A stretch of 64,000 nt of DNA from Pseudomonas sp. MWU15-20650. GTDB lineage: Bacteria > Pseudomonadota > Gammaproteobacteria > Pseudomonadales > Pseudomonadaceae. Positions within the stretch are counted from its first letter, which is position 1. Every line of letters starts with the position of its first letter. The notes beneath the pieces were generated by a model. It was not told the DNA's origin. It did not search any database and saw only the letters and a list, made by a program, of their open reading frames with translations. Positions 34,541 to 42,821 of the stretch are shown here, in pieces. Position numbers and translations under genes: made by a program. The DNA lies in assembly GCF_023242475.1 (NCBI RefSeq), contig NZ_JALJFG010000010.1:90294-154293 (forward strand). Direction: 5' to 3'.

Positions 34541-35032
34541 ATGAACCATTACGTGACCCCCGACCTGTGTGACGCCTACCCGGAACTGGTACAGGTAGTG
34601 GAGCCGATGTTCAGCAACTTCGGCGGCCGAGACTCCTTTGGTGGCGAGATCGTCACCATCAAATGCTTCGAGGACAACTCCCTGGTCAAGGAACAAGCCG
34701 ACCAGCCGGGGGCAGGCAAAGTCCTGGTGGTCGACGGCGGTGGTTCCCTGCGTCGAGCATTGCTGGGCGATATGATCGCCGAGAAAGCCGCTAAAAACGG
34801 ATGGGAAGGCTTGGTGATCTACGGTTGCATCCGCGACGTCGACGTCATCGCGCAGATCGATTTGGGTGTACAGGCCCTGGCCACCCACCCGATGAAAACC
34901 GACAAGCGTGGTATTGGCGACCTGAACGTCGTCGTGACGTTCGCGGGCGTGACGTTCCGCCCGGGAGAGTACATTTACGCTGACAACAACGGCGTAATCG
35001 TGTCGCCCAGCCCGCTTGAAATGCCTGAATAA
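34541..35032 (+). CDS. rraA: Ribonuclease E activity regulator RraA
   Basis: 163-residue RraA-family protein, a trimeric inhibitor of RNase E that also resembles aldolase-type HMG aldolases. Signatures: [42 protein letters not shown] and [18 protein letters not shown] at 34541 with AGGAG seven bases upstream; longer reading frames lack support. Confidence 0.95.
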   Translation: MNHYVTPDLCDAYPELVQVVEPMFSNFGGRDSFGGEIVTIKCFEDNSLVKEQADQPGAGKVLVVDGGGSLRRALLGDMIAEKAAKNGWEGLVIYGCIRDVDVIAQIDLGVQALATHPMKTDKRGIGDLNVVVTFAGVTFRPGEYIYADNNGVIVSPSPLEMPE

Positions 35033-35057
35033 ACCGCAGTAGCCGATAGGGGTGAGG

Positions 35058-36053
35058 ATGTTCGAGGAAGAAAACGCGCAATGGGGGCTGGTGCATGCCC
35101 TGGTGCTGGACGGTAAAGGCGGTGCGCGTTCGATTGCCCGGACTGAGCTCGACGATTTGCAATTGCAGCCTCAGGAAAGCCTTTGGCTGCATTGGGATCG
35201 CAGCCACCCGCAGACCCAGACCTGGTTGCGCACGTCCAGCGGCCTGAGCGAGTTTGCCTGTGACCTGTTGCTGGAAGAGAACACTCGTCCACGGCTGCTA
35301 CCGCTGCCGGACGCCGAATTGTTGTTGTTTCTGCGTGGAATCAATCTCAACCCGGGTGCAGAGCCGGAAGACATGGTCTCGGTGCGTATCTTCGCGTCGG
35401 CCAATCGTGTGATCTCCCTGCGTTTGCGCCCGCTGCGCGCCACCGATGAGCTGCTGGTGCAATTGGCAGATGGCAAAGGCCCTAAGACCGCGTCGGAACT
35501 GATCCTTTATATGGCGCAGTACCTGACCCATAAAGTGCAGGATCTGGTCACCGACTTGTCTGAAATCGTCGATTCCGAGGAAGAAAAGCTCGATGCCGAC
35601 GAACGGTATACTCCAGAGCACGGCAACGTTTTGCAGATCCGTCGGCGAGCGGCCGGGCTCAAGCGTTTCCTGTCGCCACAGCGGGATATCTTTGCCCAGC
35701 TGACGCGGATCAAATTGCCATGGTTCTGTGACGACGATGCTGACTATTGGAATGAATTACACAACAGCCTGACCCGCTACCTGGAAGAGCTTGAATTGGC
35801 TCGGGAGCGCGTGGGGCTTGTGCTGGAGGCTGAAGATCGGCGCTTGAGCGTACGCATGAATCGCACGATGTATCGCTTCGGGATCATCACCGGGATCTTC
35901 TTGCCGATGAGTTTTCTTACCGGGTTGCTGGGCATCAATGTGGGTGGGATACCCTTCTCGGGCAACCCCTACGGCTTCGTGATTGCGTGCCTGATGATGG
36001 TGGCTGTCGCCGTCGGGCAATGGTGGCTATTTCGACGATTACGCTGGGTTTGA
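35058..36053 (+). CDS. cmaX: CorA-family divalent cation transporter CmaX (ZntB-like)
   Basis: 331-residue CorA/ZntB-family channel. A long cytoplasmic N-terminal domain is followed by two C-terminal transmembrane helices (about 265-290 and 305-325). The signature between them is GIN (LLGINVGGIP) rather than GMN, as in ZntB-type members. ATG at 35058 with AGGGG upstream. First gene of the cmaX-crfX-cmpX-sigX-oprF cell-envelope locus. Confidence 0.92.
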   Translation: MFEEENAQWGLVHALVLDGKGGARSIARTELDDLQLQPQESLWLHWDRSHPQTQTWLRTSSGLSEFACDLLLEENTRPRLLPLPDAELLLFLRGINLNPGAEPEDMVSVRIFASANRVISLRLRPLRATDELLVQLADGKGPKTASELILYMAQYLTHKVQDLVTDLSEIVDSEEEKLDADERYTPEHGNVLQIRRRAAGLKRFLSPQRDIFAQLTRIKLPWFCDDDADYWNELHNSLTRYLEELELARERVGLVLEAEDRRLSVRMNRTMYRFGIITGIFLPMSFLTGLLGINVGGIPFSGNPYGFVIACLMMVAVAVGQWWLFRRLRWV

Positions 36054-36139
36054 CCTGAATATGACCTGAACGTAAGAAGGGGTTTATGTGACCCCAGGAA
36101 TTTTACCCTCGTCTTTTAAAATACTTGCGAGAGGTCTCT

Positions 36140-36385
36140 ATGCACGATCCGTTCGAACAGTCTTTGCGTGACATGCTCAATGCTTCGCCATCCAACCGTG
36201 ATGACGATGCTTGCTTGGGTCGCGTGTTGAAAACCGCCAACCGTCAGGTAGGGGCGGGGGACCTGTTCGGTCTGCTCGGGCGTTGGCTGCCGGCGTTGAT
36301 GATGGCCTTGAACAATGGTTCGGCCCATGTATCACCGGTTTCACGGCGTAAACCGCTTGCTCGCACTGCTGATAAGGCTGATTGA
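36140..36385 (+). CDS. crfX: CrfX, small conserved protein of the cmaX-cmpX locus
   Basis: 81-residue hydrophilic protein (MHDPFEQSLRDMLNASPSNRDDD). No catalytic motif. Recognised by its fixed place between cmaX and cmpX in Pseudomonas. ATG at 36140 with GCGAGAGGT upstream. It ends two bases before the cmpX start, so the two are co-translated. Function not established. Confidence 0.85.
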   Translation: MHDPFEQSLRDMLNASPSNRDDDACLGRVLKTANRQVGAGDLFGLLGRWLPALMMALNNGSAHVSPVSRRKPLARTADKAD

Positions 36386-36387
36386 AT

Positions 36388-37212
36388 ATGGAACTTGATC
36401 TCTGGACCCAGAGCCTGGTCACGGCAATGACCGCATTGTGGACCAAGGTGGCGAACTTCATTCCCAACCTGTTTGGTGCACTGGTCCTGGTATTGTTGGG
36501 GTTTGTCGTAGCCAAGTTGCTTGACACCCTGCTGTCCAAATTGCTGGCCAAACTCGGGCTGGATCGCTTGATGGCCGGCACTGGCCTGACTAAATTACTC
36601 GGCCGCGCCGGGCTGCAGGTGCCGATTTCTACCCTGATCGGGAAGATCGTCTACTGGTTCGTTTTACTTATTTTTCTGGTTTCTGCGGCACAATCCCTTG
36701 GACTTGAGCGAGTTTCGGCTACGCTCGACATGCTAGCGCTGTATTTACCGAAGGTTTTCGGTGGCGCGCTGGTGCTGCTGGTAGGCGTTTTACTCGCGCA
36801 ATTGGCCAACGGGCTGGTGCGCGGGGCTGCCGAAGGCGTGGGGCTGGATTATGCTGCGGGCCTGGGGCGAATTGCCCAAGGGCTGGTGATCATCATCAGT
36901 ATTTCCGTCGCGATCAGCCAGTTGGAGGTCAAGACTGACCTGCTCAACCACGTGATTGTGATTGTTTTGATTACCGTTGGTCTGGCCGTTGCGCTGGCCA
37001 TGGGCTTGGGAAGCCGGGAAATTGCCGGCCAGATTCTTGCGGGAATCTATGTGCGTGAGTTGTACCAGGTTGGGCAACAGGTGCGTGTGGGCGAGGTTGA
37101 AGGGCAAATCGAGGAGATCGGCACAGTCAAGACAACGGTGCTGACCGATGACGGTGAGCTGGTGTCGCTGTCCAACCGGATTCTTCTGGAGCAGCAGGTC
37201 AGTAGCCGCTAA
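36388..37212 (+). CDS. cmpX: CmpX, mechanosensitive-channel-like inner-membrane protein
   Basis: 274-residue protein. Hydrophobic TM-helix repeats (about 20-50, 85-105, 125-150, 160-225) are followed by an MscS-like beta domain (VGEVEGQIEEIGTVKTTVLTDDGELVSLSNRILLEQQV). In Pseudomonas it lies directly upstream of sigX and influences envelope stress. ATG at 36388, three codons into a longer frame that starts with TTG. Confidence 0.9.
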   Translation: MELDLWTQSLVTAMTALWTKVANFIPNLFGALVLVLLGFVVAKLLDTLLSKLLAKLGLDRLMAGTGLTKLLGRAGLQVPISTLIGKIVYWFVLLIFLVSAAQSLGLERVSATLDMLALYLPKVFGGALVLLVGVLLAQLANGLVRGAAEGVGLDYAAGLGRIAQGLVIIISISVAISQLEVKTDLLNHVIVIVLITVGLAVALAMGLGSREIAGQILAGIYVRELYQVGQQVRVGEVEGQIEEIGTVKTTVLTDDGELVSLSNRILLEQQVSSR

Positions 37213-37299
37213 CCCGGCAAACCCTGCTAATGTACGCCGCCGCAAACCTGGGTGACCGGGTTGCAGCGGACATTGACCTGACTGTCGGCACGACTTGTT

Positions 37300-37890
37300 T
37301 TGAATAAAGCCCAAACGCTGTCCACGCGCTATGACCCCCGTGAGCTCTCTGATGAGGAGTTGGTCGCGCGCTCGCACACGGAGCTGTTTCACGTAACACG
37401 CGCGTACGAAGAATTGATGCGCAGGTATCAACGCACTCTGTTCAACGTTTGTTCAAGGTATTTAGGGAACGATAGAGATGCGGATGATGTCTGTCAGGAA
37501 GTGATGCTCAAGGTGCTGTATGGCCTGAAGAACTTCGAGGGCAAATCGAAGTTCAAGACGTGGCTCTATAGCATCACGTACAACGAGTGCATCACGCAGT
37601 ATCGTAAGGAACGGCGAAAGCGTCGCTTGATGGACGCGTTGAGTCTGGACCCCCTTGAGGAAGCGTCTGAAGAAAAGGCGCCGACACCCGAGGAGAAGGG
37701 CGGACTTGATCGCTGGTTGGTGCATGTGAACCCGATTGACCGCGAAATTCTCGTGCTACGATTTGTCGCAGAGCTGGAATTTCAGGAAATCGCTGACATC
37801 ATGCACATGGGTTTGAGTGCTACAAAAATGCGTTACAAGCGTGCTCTTGATAAATTACGTGAGAAATTTGCGGGCAGTACTGAAACTTAG
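37300..37890 (+). CDS. sigX: ECF sigma factor SigX
   Basis: 196-residue extracytoplasmic-function sigma factor. Region 2 (YRRYQRTLFNVCSRYLGNDRDADDVCQEVMLKVLYGL-type core) and region 4 (LEFQEIADIMHMGLSATKMRYKRALDKL) are intact. The start is TTG at 37300 (NKAQTLSTRYDPREL), matching other Pseudomonas SigX proteins. Drives oprF and fatty-acid/envelope genes. No anti-sigma gene is adjacent, as usual for sigX. Confidence 0.95.
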   Translation: MNKAQTLSTRYDPRELSDEELVARSHTELFHVTRAYEELMRRYQRTLFNVCSRYLGNDRDADDVCQEVMLKVLYGLKNFEGKSKFKTWLYSITYNECITQYRKERRKRRLMDALSLDPLEEASEEKAPTPEEKGGLDRWLVHVNPIDREILVLRFVAELEFQEIADIMHMGLSATKMRYKRALDKLREKFAGSTET

Positions 37891-37997
37891 TTCGGTGCAA
37901 ATATCTCTTACGTGTAGGCAAGTTCTGTTAGACTTGTCGCCGAGTTGTCCCCCGGTTTGTGGGACTGCTTTACAATCACCAGATGGGGATTTAACGG

Positions 37998-38981
37998 ATG
38001 AAACTGAAAAACACCTTGGGCTTGGCCATTGGTACTCTTATTGCCGCTACTTCTTTCGGCGCACTGGCACAAGGCCAAGGCGCAGTTGAAGGCCAGCTGT
38101 TCTACAAAAAGCAGTTCAACGATAGCGTCAAGCACATCGAAGACGGCTACAACCCTGGCGCAAGCATCGGTTACTTCTTGACCGACGACGTGTCGATCAA
38201 CCTGAACTACGACACCACCAACCACACCCGTTCGAACGACGGTACTGGCAACCAGAAGATCAAAGGTGACACTGGCAGCGTGACTGCTCAGTACCACTTC
38301 GGTCAGGCTGGTGTTGACTCCCTGCGTCCATACGTTGAAGGTGGTTTCGGTCACCAGAGCCGTACCAACGTTGCTGCTGACGGCCACACTGGTCGTGACC
38401 AGTCGACCCTGGCTATCGCTGGCGCTGGCGTGAAGTACTACTTCACCAACAACCTGTTCGCACGTGCTGGCGTTGAAGCTGACTACGCACTGGACAACGG
38501 CAAGTGGGACTACTCCGCACTGGTCGGCCTGGGTGTGAACTTCGGCGGTAACGCTGGCGCAGTAGCTCCAGCTCCTACCCCAGCACCAGCTCCAGAGCCA
38601 ACTCCAGAGCCAGAAGCTCCAGTTGCTCAGGTTGTTCGTGTTGAGCTGGACGTGAAGTTCGACTTCGACAAGTCGGTTGTTAAGCCTAACAGCTACGGCG
38701 ACGTGAAAAACCTGGCTGACTTCATGAAGCAGTACCCAGCAACCAACGTACAGGTTGAAGGTCACACTGACTCCGTCGGTCCAGACGCTTACAACCAAAA
38801 GCTGTCCCAGCGTCGTGCTGACGCTGTTAAGCAGGTCCTGGTTAAGGATGGCGTTCAAGCCAACCGTATTCAGTCGATCGGCTACGGCAAATCCCGCCCA
38901 GTTGCTGACAACGCAACTGAAGCTGGCCGTGCTATCAACCGTCGCGTAGAAGCCTCGGTAGAAGCACAAGCAGCTCAGTAA
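37998..38981 (+). CDS. oprF: Major outer-membrane porin OprF
   Basis: 327-residue OmpA-family porin. Signal peptide (first 24 residues, cleaved after ALAQ or nearby), N-terminal beta-barrel (to about 185), a proline-alanine-glutamate hinge, and the C-terminal OmpA peptidoglycan-binding domain (VEGHTDSVGPDAYN, QRRADAVK). No cysteine is present, unlike P. aeruginosa OprF. Strong RBS GGGG before ATG 37998. Codon choice is strongly biased, as expected for an abundant protein. Followed by a classical terminator. Confidence 0.97.
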   Translation: MKLKNTLGLAIGTLIAATSFGALAQGQGAVEGQLFYKKQFNDSVKHIEDGYNPGASIGYFLTDDVSINLNYDTTNHTRSNDGTGNQKIKGDTGSVTAQYHFGQAGVDSLRPYVEGGFGHQSRTNVAADGHTGRDQSTLAIAGAGVKYYFTNNLFARAGVEADYALDNGKWDYSALVGLGVNFGGNAGAVAPAPTPAPAPEPTPEPEAPVAQVVRVELDVKFDFDKSVVKPNSYGDVKNLADFMKQYPATNVQVEGHTDSVGPDAYNQKLSQRRADAVKQVLVKDGVQANRIQSIGYGKSRPVADNATEAGRAINRRVEASVEAQAAQ

Positions 38982-38996
38982 TTACTGAGTTGTAGA

Positions 38997-39026
38997 GAAA
39001 AGCCCGGCTTAGGCCGGGCTTTTTTT
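38997..39026 (+). terminator. Intrinsic terminator after oprF
   Basis: AAAAGCCCGGC-TTA-GGCCGGGCTTTT hairpin with a run of seven T residues, 15 bases after the oprF stop. Confidence 0.9.
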
Positions 39027-39041
39027 CGCCTGGAATTTACC

Positions 39042-39785
39042 TCAGGCGCTGGCCGATGCGGCCACGCAAGCCACCTGTGCAGGGGTGGCAACGCGGCCAA
39101 TCACAAGGATCGCCGGGCTCTTCAGGGCGAAAGCCTGCGCATCTGTATGCATCTGCGCCAGCGTGCTACGGCATTCCCGTTGCTGGGGCAGCGATGCATT
39201 TTCGATCATCGCCACGGGCATATCCGCAGGCATTGCGCTTTCCAGCAGTTGCTGACGAATCTCCTCCAGCTTCGCCACCCCCATGTACACCACCAATGTG
39301 GTCCCACCTTCGGCCAGTGCACGCCAGTTCAGGTGGCTGCCGTCCTGGGTATGGGCCGTGACCAGCGTTACCCCTCGACTGACACCGCGTAACGTCAGTG
39401 GAATGTCGCATTGGCTGGCTCCCGCCAACCCCGCCGTGATGCCGTTGACCAGCTCCACATCCACGCCATGTTCGCGCAGCCACGTCGCTTCTTCGCCACC
39501 CCTGCCAAAGATGCACGGGTCGCCGCCCTTGAGCCGCACCACGCATTTGCCCTGGCGTGCATAACGTAGCATCAAGCGATGGATAAAATCCTGCGGTGTG
39601 GAGCGGCAGCCACCACGCTTGCCGACGATAATCACCCGGGCACCGGCACAGTGTTCCAACACGGCCGGGTTGGCCAAATCATCCATCAGCACTACGTCGG
39701 CTTCGTGCAGTGCTCGCACGGCCTTGAGGGTCAGCAGCTCCGGATCACCGGGTCCTGCGCCTACCAGCCAGACTTTTGCGCTCAT
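39042..39785 (-). CDS. cobA: Uroporphyrinogen-III C-methyltransferase (SUMT)
   Basis: 247-residue SAM-dependent methyltransferase making precorrin-2, the siroheme precursor. Motifs: VGAGPGDPELLTLKA near the N-terminus, VRLKGGDPCIFGRGGEE, and VNGITAGLAGA. ATG at 39785 with AAGGGGA. It ends the nitrate-assimilation operon, 10 bases after nasC, supplying siroheme to NirB. Confidence 0.95.
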   Translation of the reverse strand: MSAKVWLVGAGPGDPELLTLKAVRALHEADVVLMDDLANPAVLEHCAGARVIIVGKRGGCRSTPQDFIHRLMLRYARQGKCVVRLKGGDPCIFGRGGEEATWLREHGVDVELVNGITAGLAGASQCDIPLTLRGVSRGVTLVTAHTQDGSHLNWRALAEGGTTLVVYMGVAKLEEIRQQLLESAMPADMPVAMIENASLPQQRECRSTLAQMHTDAQAFALKSPAILVIGRVATPAQVACVAASASA

Positions 39786-39795
39786 GTCGTTCCCC

Positions 39796-42504
39796 TTACC
39801 CACTGATTGCGATTGGCTGCGGGTTGCTGGCCAAAAGACGTTTGATTTCCGGCACGCAGGAGCCGCATTGCGTACCGCAGCCCAGTTCCTGTTTGAGTCC
39901 GTCCAGGTCCAGGCCGCGGCCAATACCGGCGTATACGGCGTTTTCGCTGACGTTCTTGCAGTTGCACAAAATCTTGTTGCTGGCCGTTACGCTGCCCGGT
40001 GGTGCCGTTAATGGTGCCAACAGCCAGCGCCGCAGTTGATCGTCGGTCCGCCCCTCCAGCCATAAGCCTTGCAGCCAATGGCGGGCCAGGGTTTCGCCGG
40101 CCAGGCGCAAGGCGGTGATGCGGCCTTTCTCGATCTTTACGCGTTTTCCGATTGAGCGGCGCGGGTCGTCATAGGCCATTACCGGGCCGTCGTTCAGGCC
40201 CAGCAGTTGGTCAATCCGGGTCAACAGTTGCAGGTCGGGCGCCTCGGTATGGGCCACGCGCACCAGCAGCGCGGGCCGTTCACGTCCGGCCAAGCTCAGG
40301 CTGACGTAGGCAAAGCCCTCACACAGCGGACGCAGGACTTCAATGTGTCGCTGCACGTCGCCCTCGATCAGCGCAAATAGCTGCCACGGCAGTTGTACGG
40401 CCTCCAGGCGCACGCCGCTGTGTTTGAGTTCCGGCTGTTTCGACAGGGGATCGAATGCCGGCTGCGTCAGCACATTCACGCCGCCCTTGAGAAAACGGTC
40501 GCCCCAATGCATGGGCAGGAACGCCTGGCCGGGGCGCACACTGTCATCGCTGCTGACGGCAACGATCACGCTGCCGCGGCGGCTTTTCAGGTTGACCAGG
40601 TCACCTTCTTTTAAGCGATGGCGACGTAACTCATCCGGGTGCAGGCTCAGCAGAGCCTCACTGACATGCCCGAATGACTGCGCTGCGGTGCCGGTGCGGC
40701 TCATACCGTGCCACTGGTCACGCAGGCGGCCGGTGATCAGGGTCAGGGGGAAGCGAGCGTCACGCTGCTCCTTGGCGGCGCGATAAGGCTCGGCGACAAA
40801 CCGCGCCCGGCCGTTGTCGGTGGGGAAAATGCCGTGGGTGTACAGGCGCGGCGTTCCGCTCTGCGCGCCCAGGGGAAATGGCCATTGCTGCGGGCCCAAT
40901 TGGTCGAGCAGGGCGTGGCTGATGCCGGACAGGTCCAGGTCGCGGCCTTGGGTGAGGATCTTGAACTCATCAAACAGCTGCGCGGGTTGCTCAAAAGCGA
41001 ACAGGCTGGCCAACCCCGGACGCAGGCGTCGCTCCAGGCGTTGTGCGAAATCCACGGTAATCGCCCAGTCCGGCCGTGCTTCTCCCGGTGGGTTGATGGC
41101 GCGACGTACGTGGGAAATACGTCGCTCGGAGTTGGTCACCGTGCCTTCTTTTTCACCCCAGCTGGCCGCAGGCAGCAGCAGGTCGGCATAGGTGGCGGTT
41201 TCAGTGGTGTGAAAAGCCTCCTGCAATACCACGAACGGACAGGCCGCCAAAGCCGCGCGCACGGTGGCCTGGTCCGGCAACGATTGAGCGGGATTGGTGC
41301 AGGCGATCCACAGGGCCTTGATTTTACCGGCCTGTACCTGCTCAAACAGTTCGATGGCGGTAAGGCCGGTAGGTGCAGGTAATTGATCCACGCCCCAATA
41401 GGCCGCGACTTCTGCTCGATGTTCAGGGTTGGTTGCGTCGCGATGACCTGGCAGCAAATTCGACAAGCTGCCCGTCTCGCGCCCGCCCATGGCGTTAGGT
41501 TGACCGGTCAGCGAAAACGGCCCGCAGCCCGGCCGGCCAATAGTGCCGGTGGCCAGGTGCAGGTTGATCAGTGCACTGTTTTTCGCACTGCCGGCGGTGG
41601 ATTGGTTCAGCCCCATGCACCACAGCGACAAGAAACTGCTGGAGGTGCCGACCCACTCCGCACACAGGCGCAACTGTTCGATGCTGATCCCGCACAGTTG
41701 GGTAACCATCTGTGGCGTGTAGTCATGCACCAGCCGTTTCAATTCCGCCAAACCATCGGTGTGTGCCTGGATGAATTCCCGGTCGATCCAGTCTTCCCAC
41801 AGCAGCAGATGCAAAATTCCATGGAATAAAGCCACATCTGTCCCCGGCAAAATTGCCAGGTGAAGGTCAGCCAAATCGCAGGTATCGGTACGCCGGGGGT
41901 CGATCACCAGCACTTTCATTTGCGGGCGCCGCACCTTGGCTTGCTCCAGGCGTCGGAACAGGACTGGGTGGGCATAGGCCATATTGCTGCCGACGATCAT
42001 CACGCAGTCGCTGTTTTCCAGGTCTTCATAGCTGCACGGCGGCGCATCGGCGCCGAGGCTGCGCTTATAGCCAACCACCGCCGAGGACATGCACAGCCGC
42101 GAGTTGCTGTCGATATTGTTGGTGCCCACCAGCGCCCGGGCGAGTTTGTTAAAGCTGTAGTAGTCCTCGGTCAGCAGTTGCCCCGAGATATAGAACGCCA
42201 CGCTGTCTGGCCCGTGTTCGGCAAGGGTGTCGGCGAACACGTTGGCCGCATGTTCCAGGGCGGTGTCCCAGTCGGTGCGGGAGCGGGCCATTGCTTTGCC
42301 CAAACGCAGTTCCGGATATAAGGCGCGGGCGGATACGTCGCCGGTCAGGTGCAGGCTGGCGCCCTTGCTGCATAACTTGCCGAAGTTGGCCGGGTGGCTT
42401 GGATCGCCCTGTACCCCCAGGATCTGCTCGCCGTCATGCTCGATCAGCACGCCGCAACCCACGCCGCAATAACAGCAGGTGGACGCGGTGGTCTGGCGGT
42501 TCAT
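39796..42504 (-). CDS. nasC: Assimilatory nitrate reductase, molybdenum catalytic subunit
   Basis: 902-residue Mo-bisPGD enzyme of the DMSO reductase family. The N-terminal [4Fe-4S] motif CCYCGVGCGV (about 9-18) leads the molybdopterin oxidoreductase domains. A C-terminal BFD-like [2Fe-2S] domain carries CNCKNV ... CGTQCGSC. This single-chain form with BFD accepts electrons without a NapB-type subunit. ATG at 42504, overlapping the nirD stop by one base (TGATG). The gene order nirB-nirD-nasC-cobA is typical of Pseudomonas. Confidence 0.95.
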   Translation of the reverse strand: MNRQTTASTCCYCGVGCGVLIEHDGEQILGVQGDPSHPANFGKLCSKGASLHLTGDVSARALYPELRLGKAMARSRTDWDTALEHAANVFADTLAEHGPDSVAFYISGQLLTEDYYSFNKLARALVGTNNIDSNSRLCMSSAVVGYKRSLGADAPPCSYEDLENSDCVMIVGSNMAYAHPVLFRRLEQAKVRRPQMKVLVIDPRRTDTCDLADLHLAILPGTDVALFHGILHLLLWEDWIDREFIQAHTDGLAELKRLVHDYTPQMVTQLCGISIEQLRLCAEWVGTSSSFLSLWCMGLNQSTAGSAKNSALINLHLATGTIGRPGCGPFSLTGQPNAMGGRETGSLSNLLPGHRDATNPEHRAEVAAYWGVDQLPAPTGLTAIELFEQVQAGKIKALWIACTNPAQSLPDQATVRAALAACPFVVLQEAFHTTETATYADLLLPAASWGEKEGTVTNSERRISHVRRAINPPGEARPDWAITVDFAQRLERRLRPGLASLFAFEQPAQLFDEFKILTQGRDLDLSGISHALLDQLGPQQWPFPLGAQSGTPRLYTHGIFPTDNGRARFVAEPYRAAKEQRDARFPLTLITGRLRDQWHGMSRTGTAAQSFGHVSEALLSLHPDELRRHRLKEGDLVNLKSRRGSVIVAVSSDDSVRPGQAFLPMHWGDRFLKGGVNVLTQPAFDPLSKQPELKHSGVRLEAVQLPWQLFALIEGDVQRHIEVLRPLCEGFAYVSLSLAGRERPALLVRVAHTEAPDLQLLTRIDQLLGLNDGPVMAYDDPRRSIGKRVKIEKGRITALRLAGETLARHWLQGLWLEGRTDDQLRRWLLAPLTAPPGSVTASNKILCNCKNVSENAVYAGIGRGLDLDGLKQELGCGTQCGSCVPEIKRLLASNPQPIAISG

Positions 42505-42821
42505 CAACCGACGTCCCGCAGGGCCAGCATCACTCGGCCGTTTTCCACGCGGGCGAGGTGATGGTGGGCACAGCCGATATCCGGGGCCTGCGCTTCGCCG
42601 GTCGCCAGATCGATCTGCCAGTTGTGCAGCGGGCAGGCGACGCGCTTGCCGTAGATCAAACCTTGGGACAGCGGGCCGCCCTTGTGCGGGCAACGGTCGT
42701 CGAGGGCGAAGACTTCGTCGTCACGGGTGCGAAAAATCGCGATGTCGCCTTTCGGCCCGTGGATGATGCGCGAGCCCAGGGCGTTGATTTCATCGAGGGC
42801 GCAGATGTCCAGCCAGTTCAT
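42504..42821 (-). CDS. nirD: Nitrite reductase small subunit NirD (Rieske-like)
   Basis: 105-residue subunit of the assimilatory NADH nitrite reductase. It keeps a full Rieske motif, C44-x-H46 in CPHKGG and C63-x-x-H66 in CPLH, whereas E. coli NirD lacks the cluster ligands. ATG at 42821 overlaps the nirB stop (ATGA), so it is translationally coupled. Confidence 0.93.
   Translation of the reverse strand: MNWLDICALDEINALGSRIIHGPKGDIAIFRTRDDEVFALDDRCPHKGGPLSQGLIYGKRVACPLHNWQIDLATGEAQAPDIGCAHHHLARVENGRVMLALRDVG

Noticed and set aside
37945..37976. Sigma-70 promoter TTGTCC...TACAAT before oprF
   Set aside because: The spacer is 20 bases and oprF is known to depend on SigX and other factors, so the elements are not convincing.
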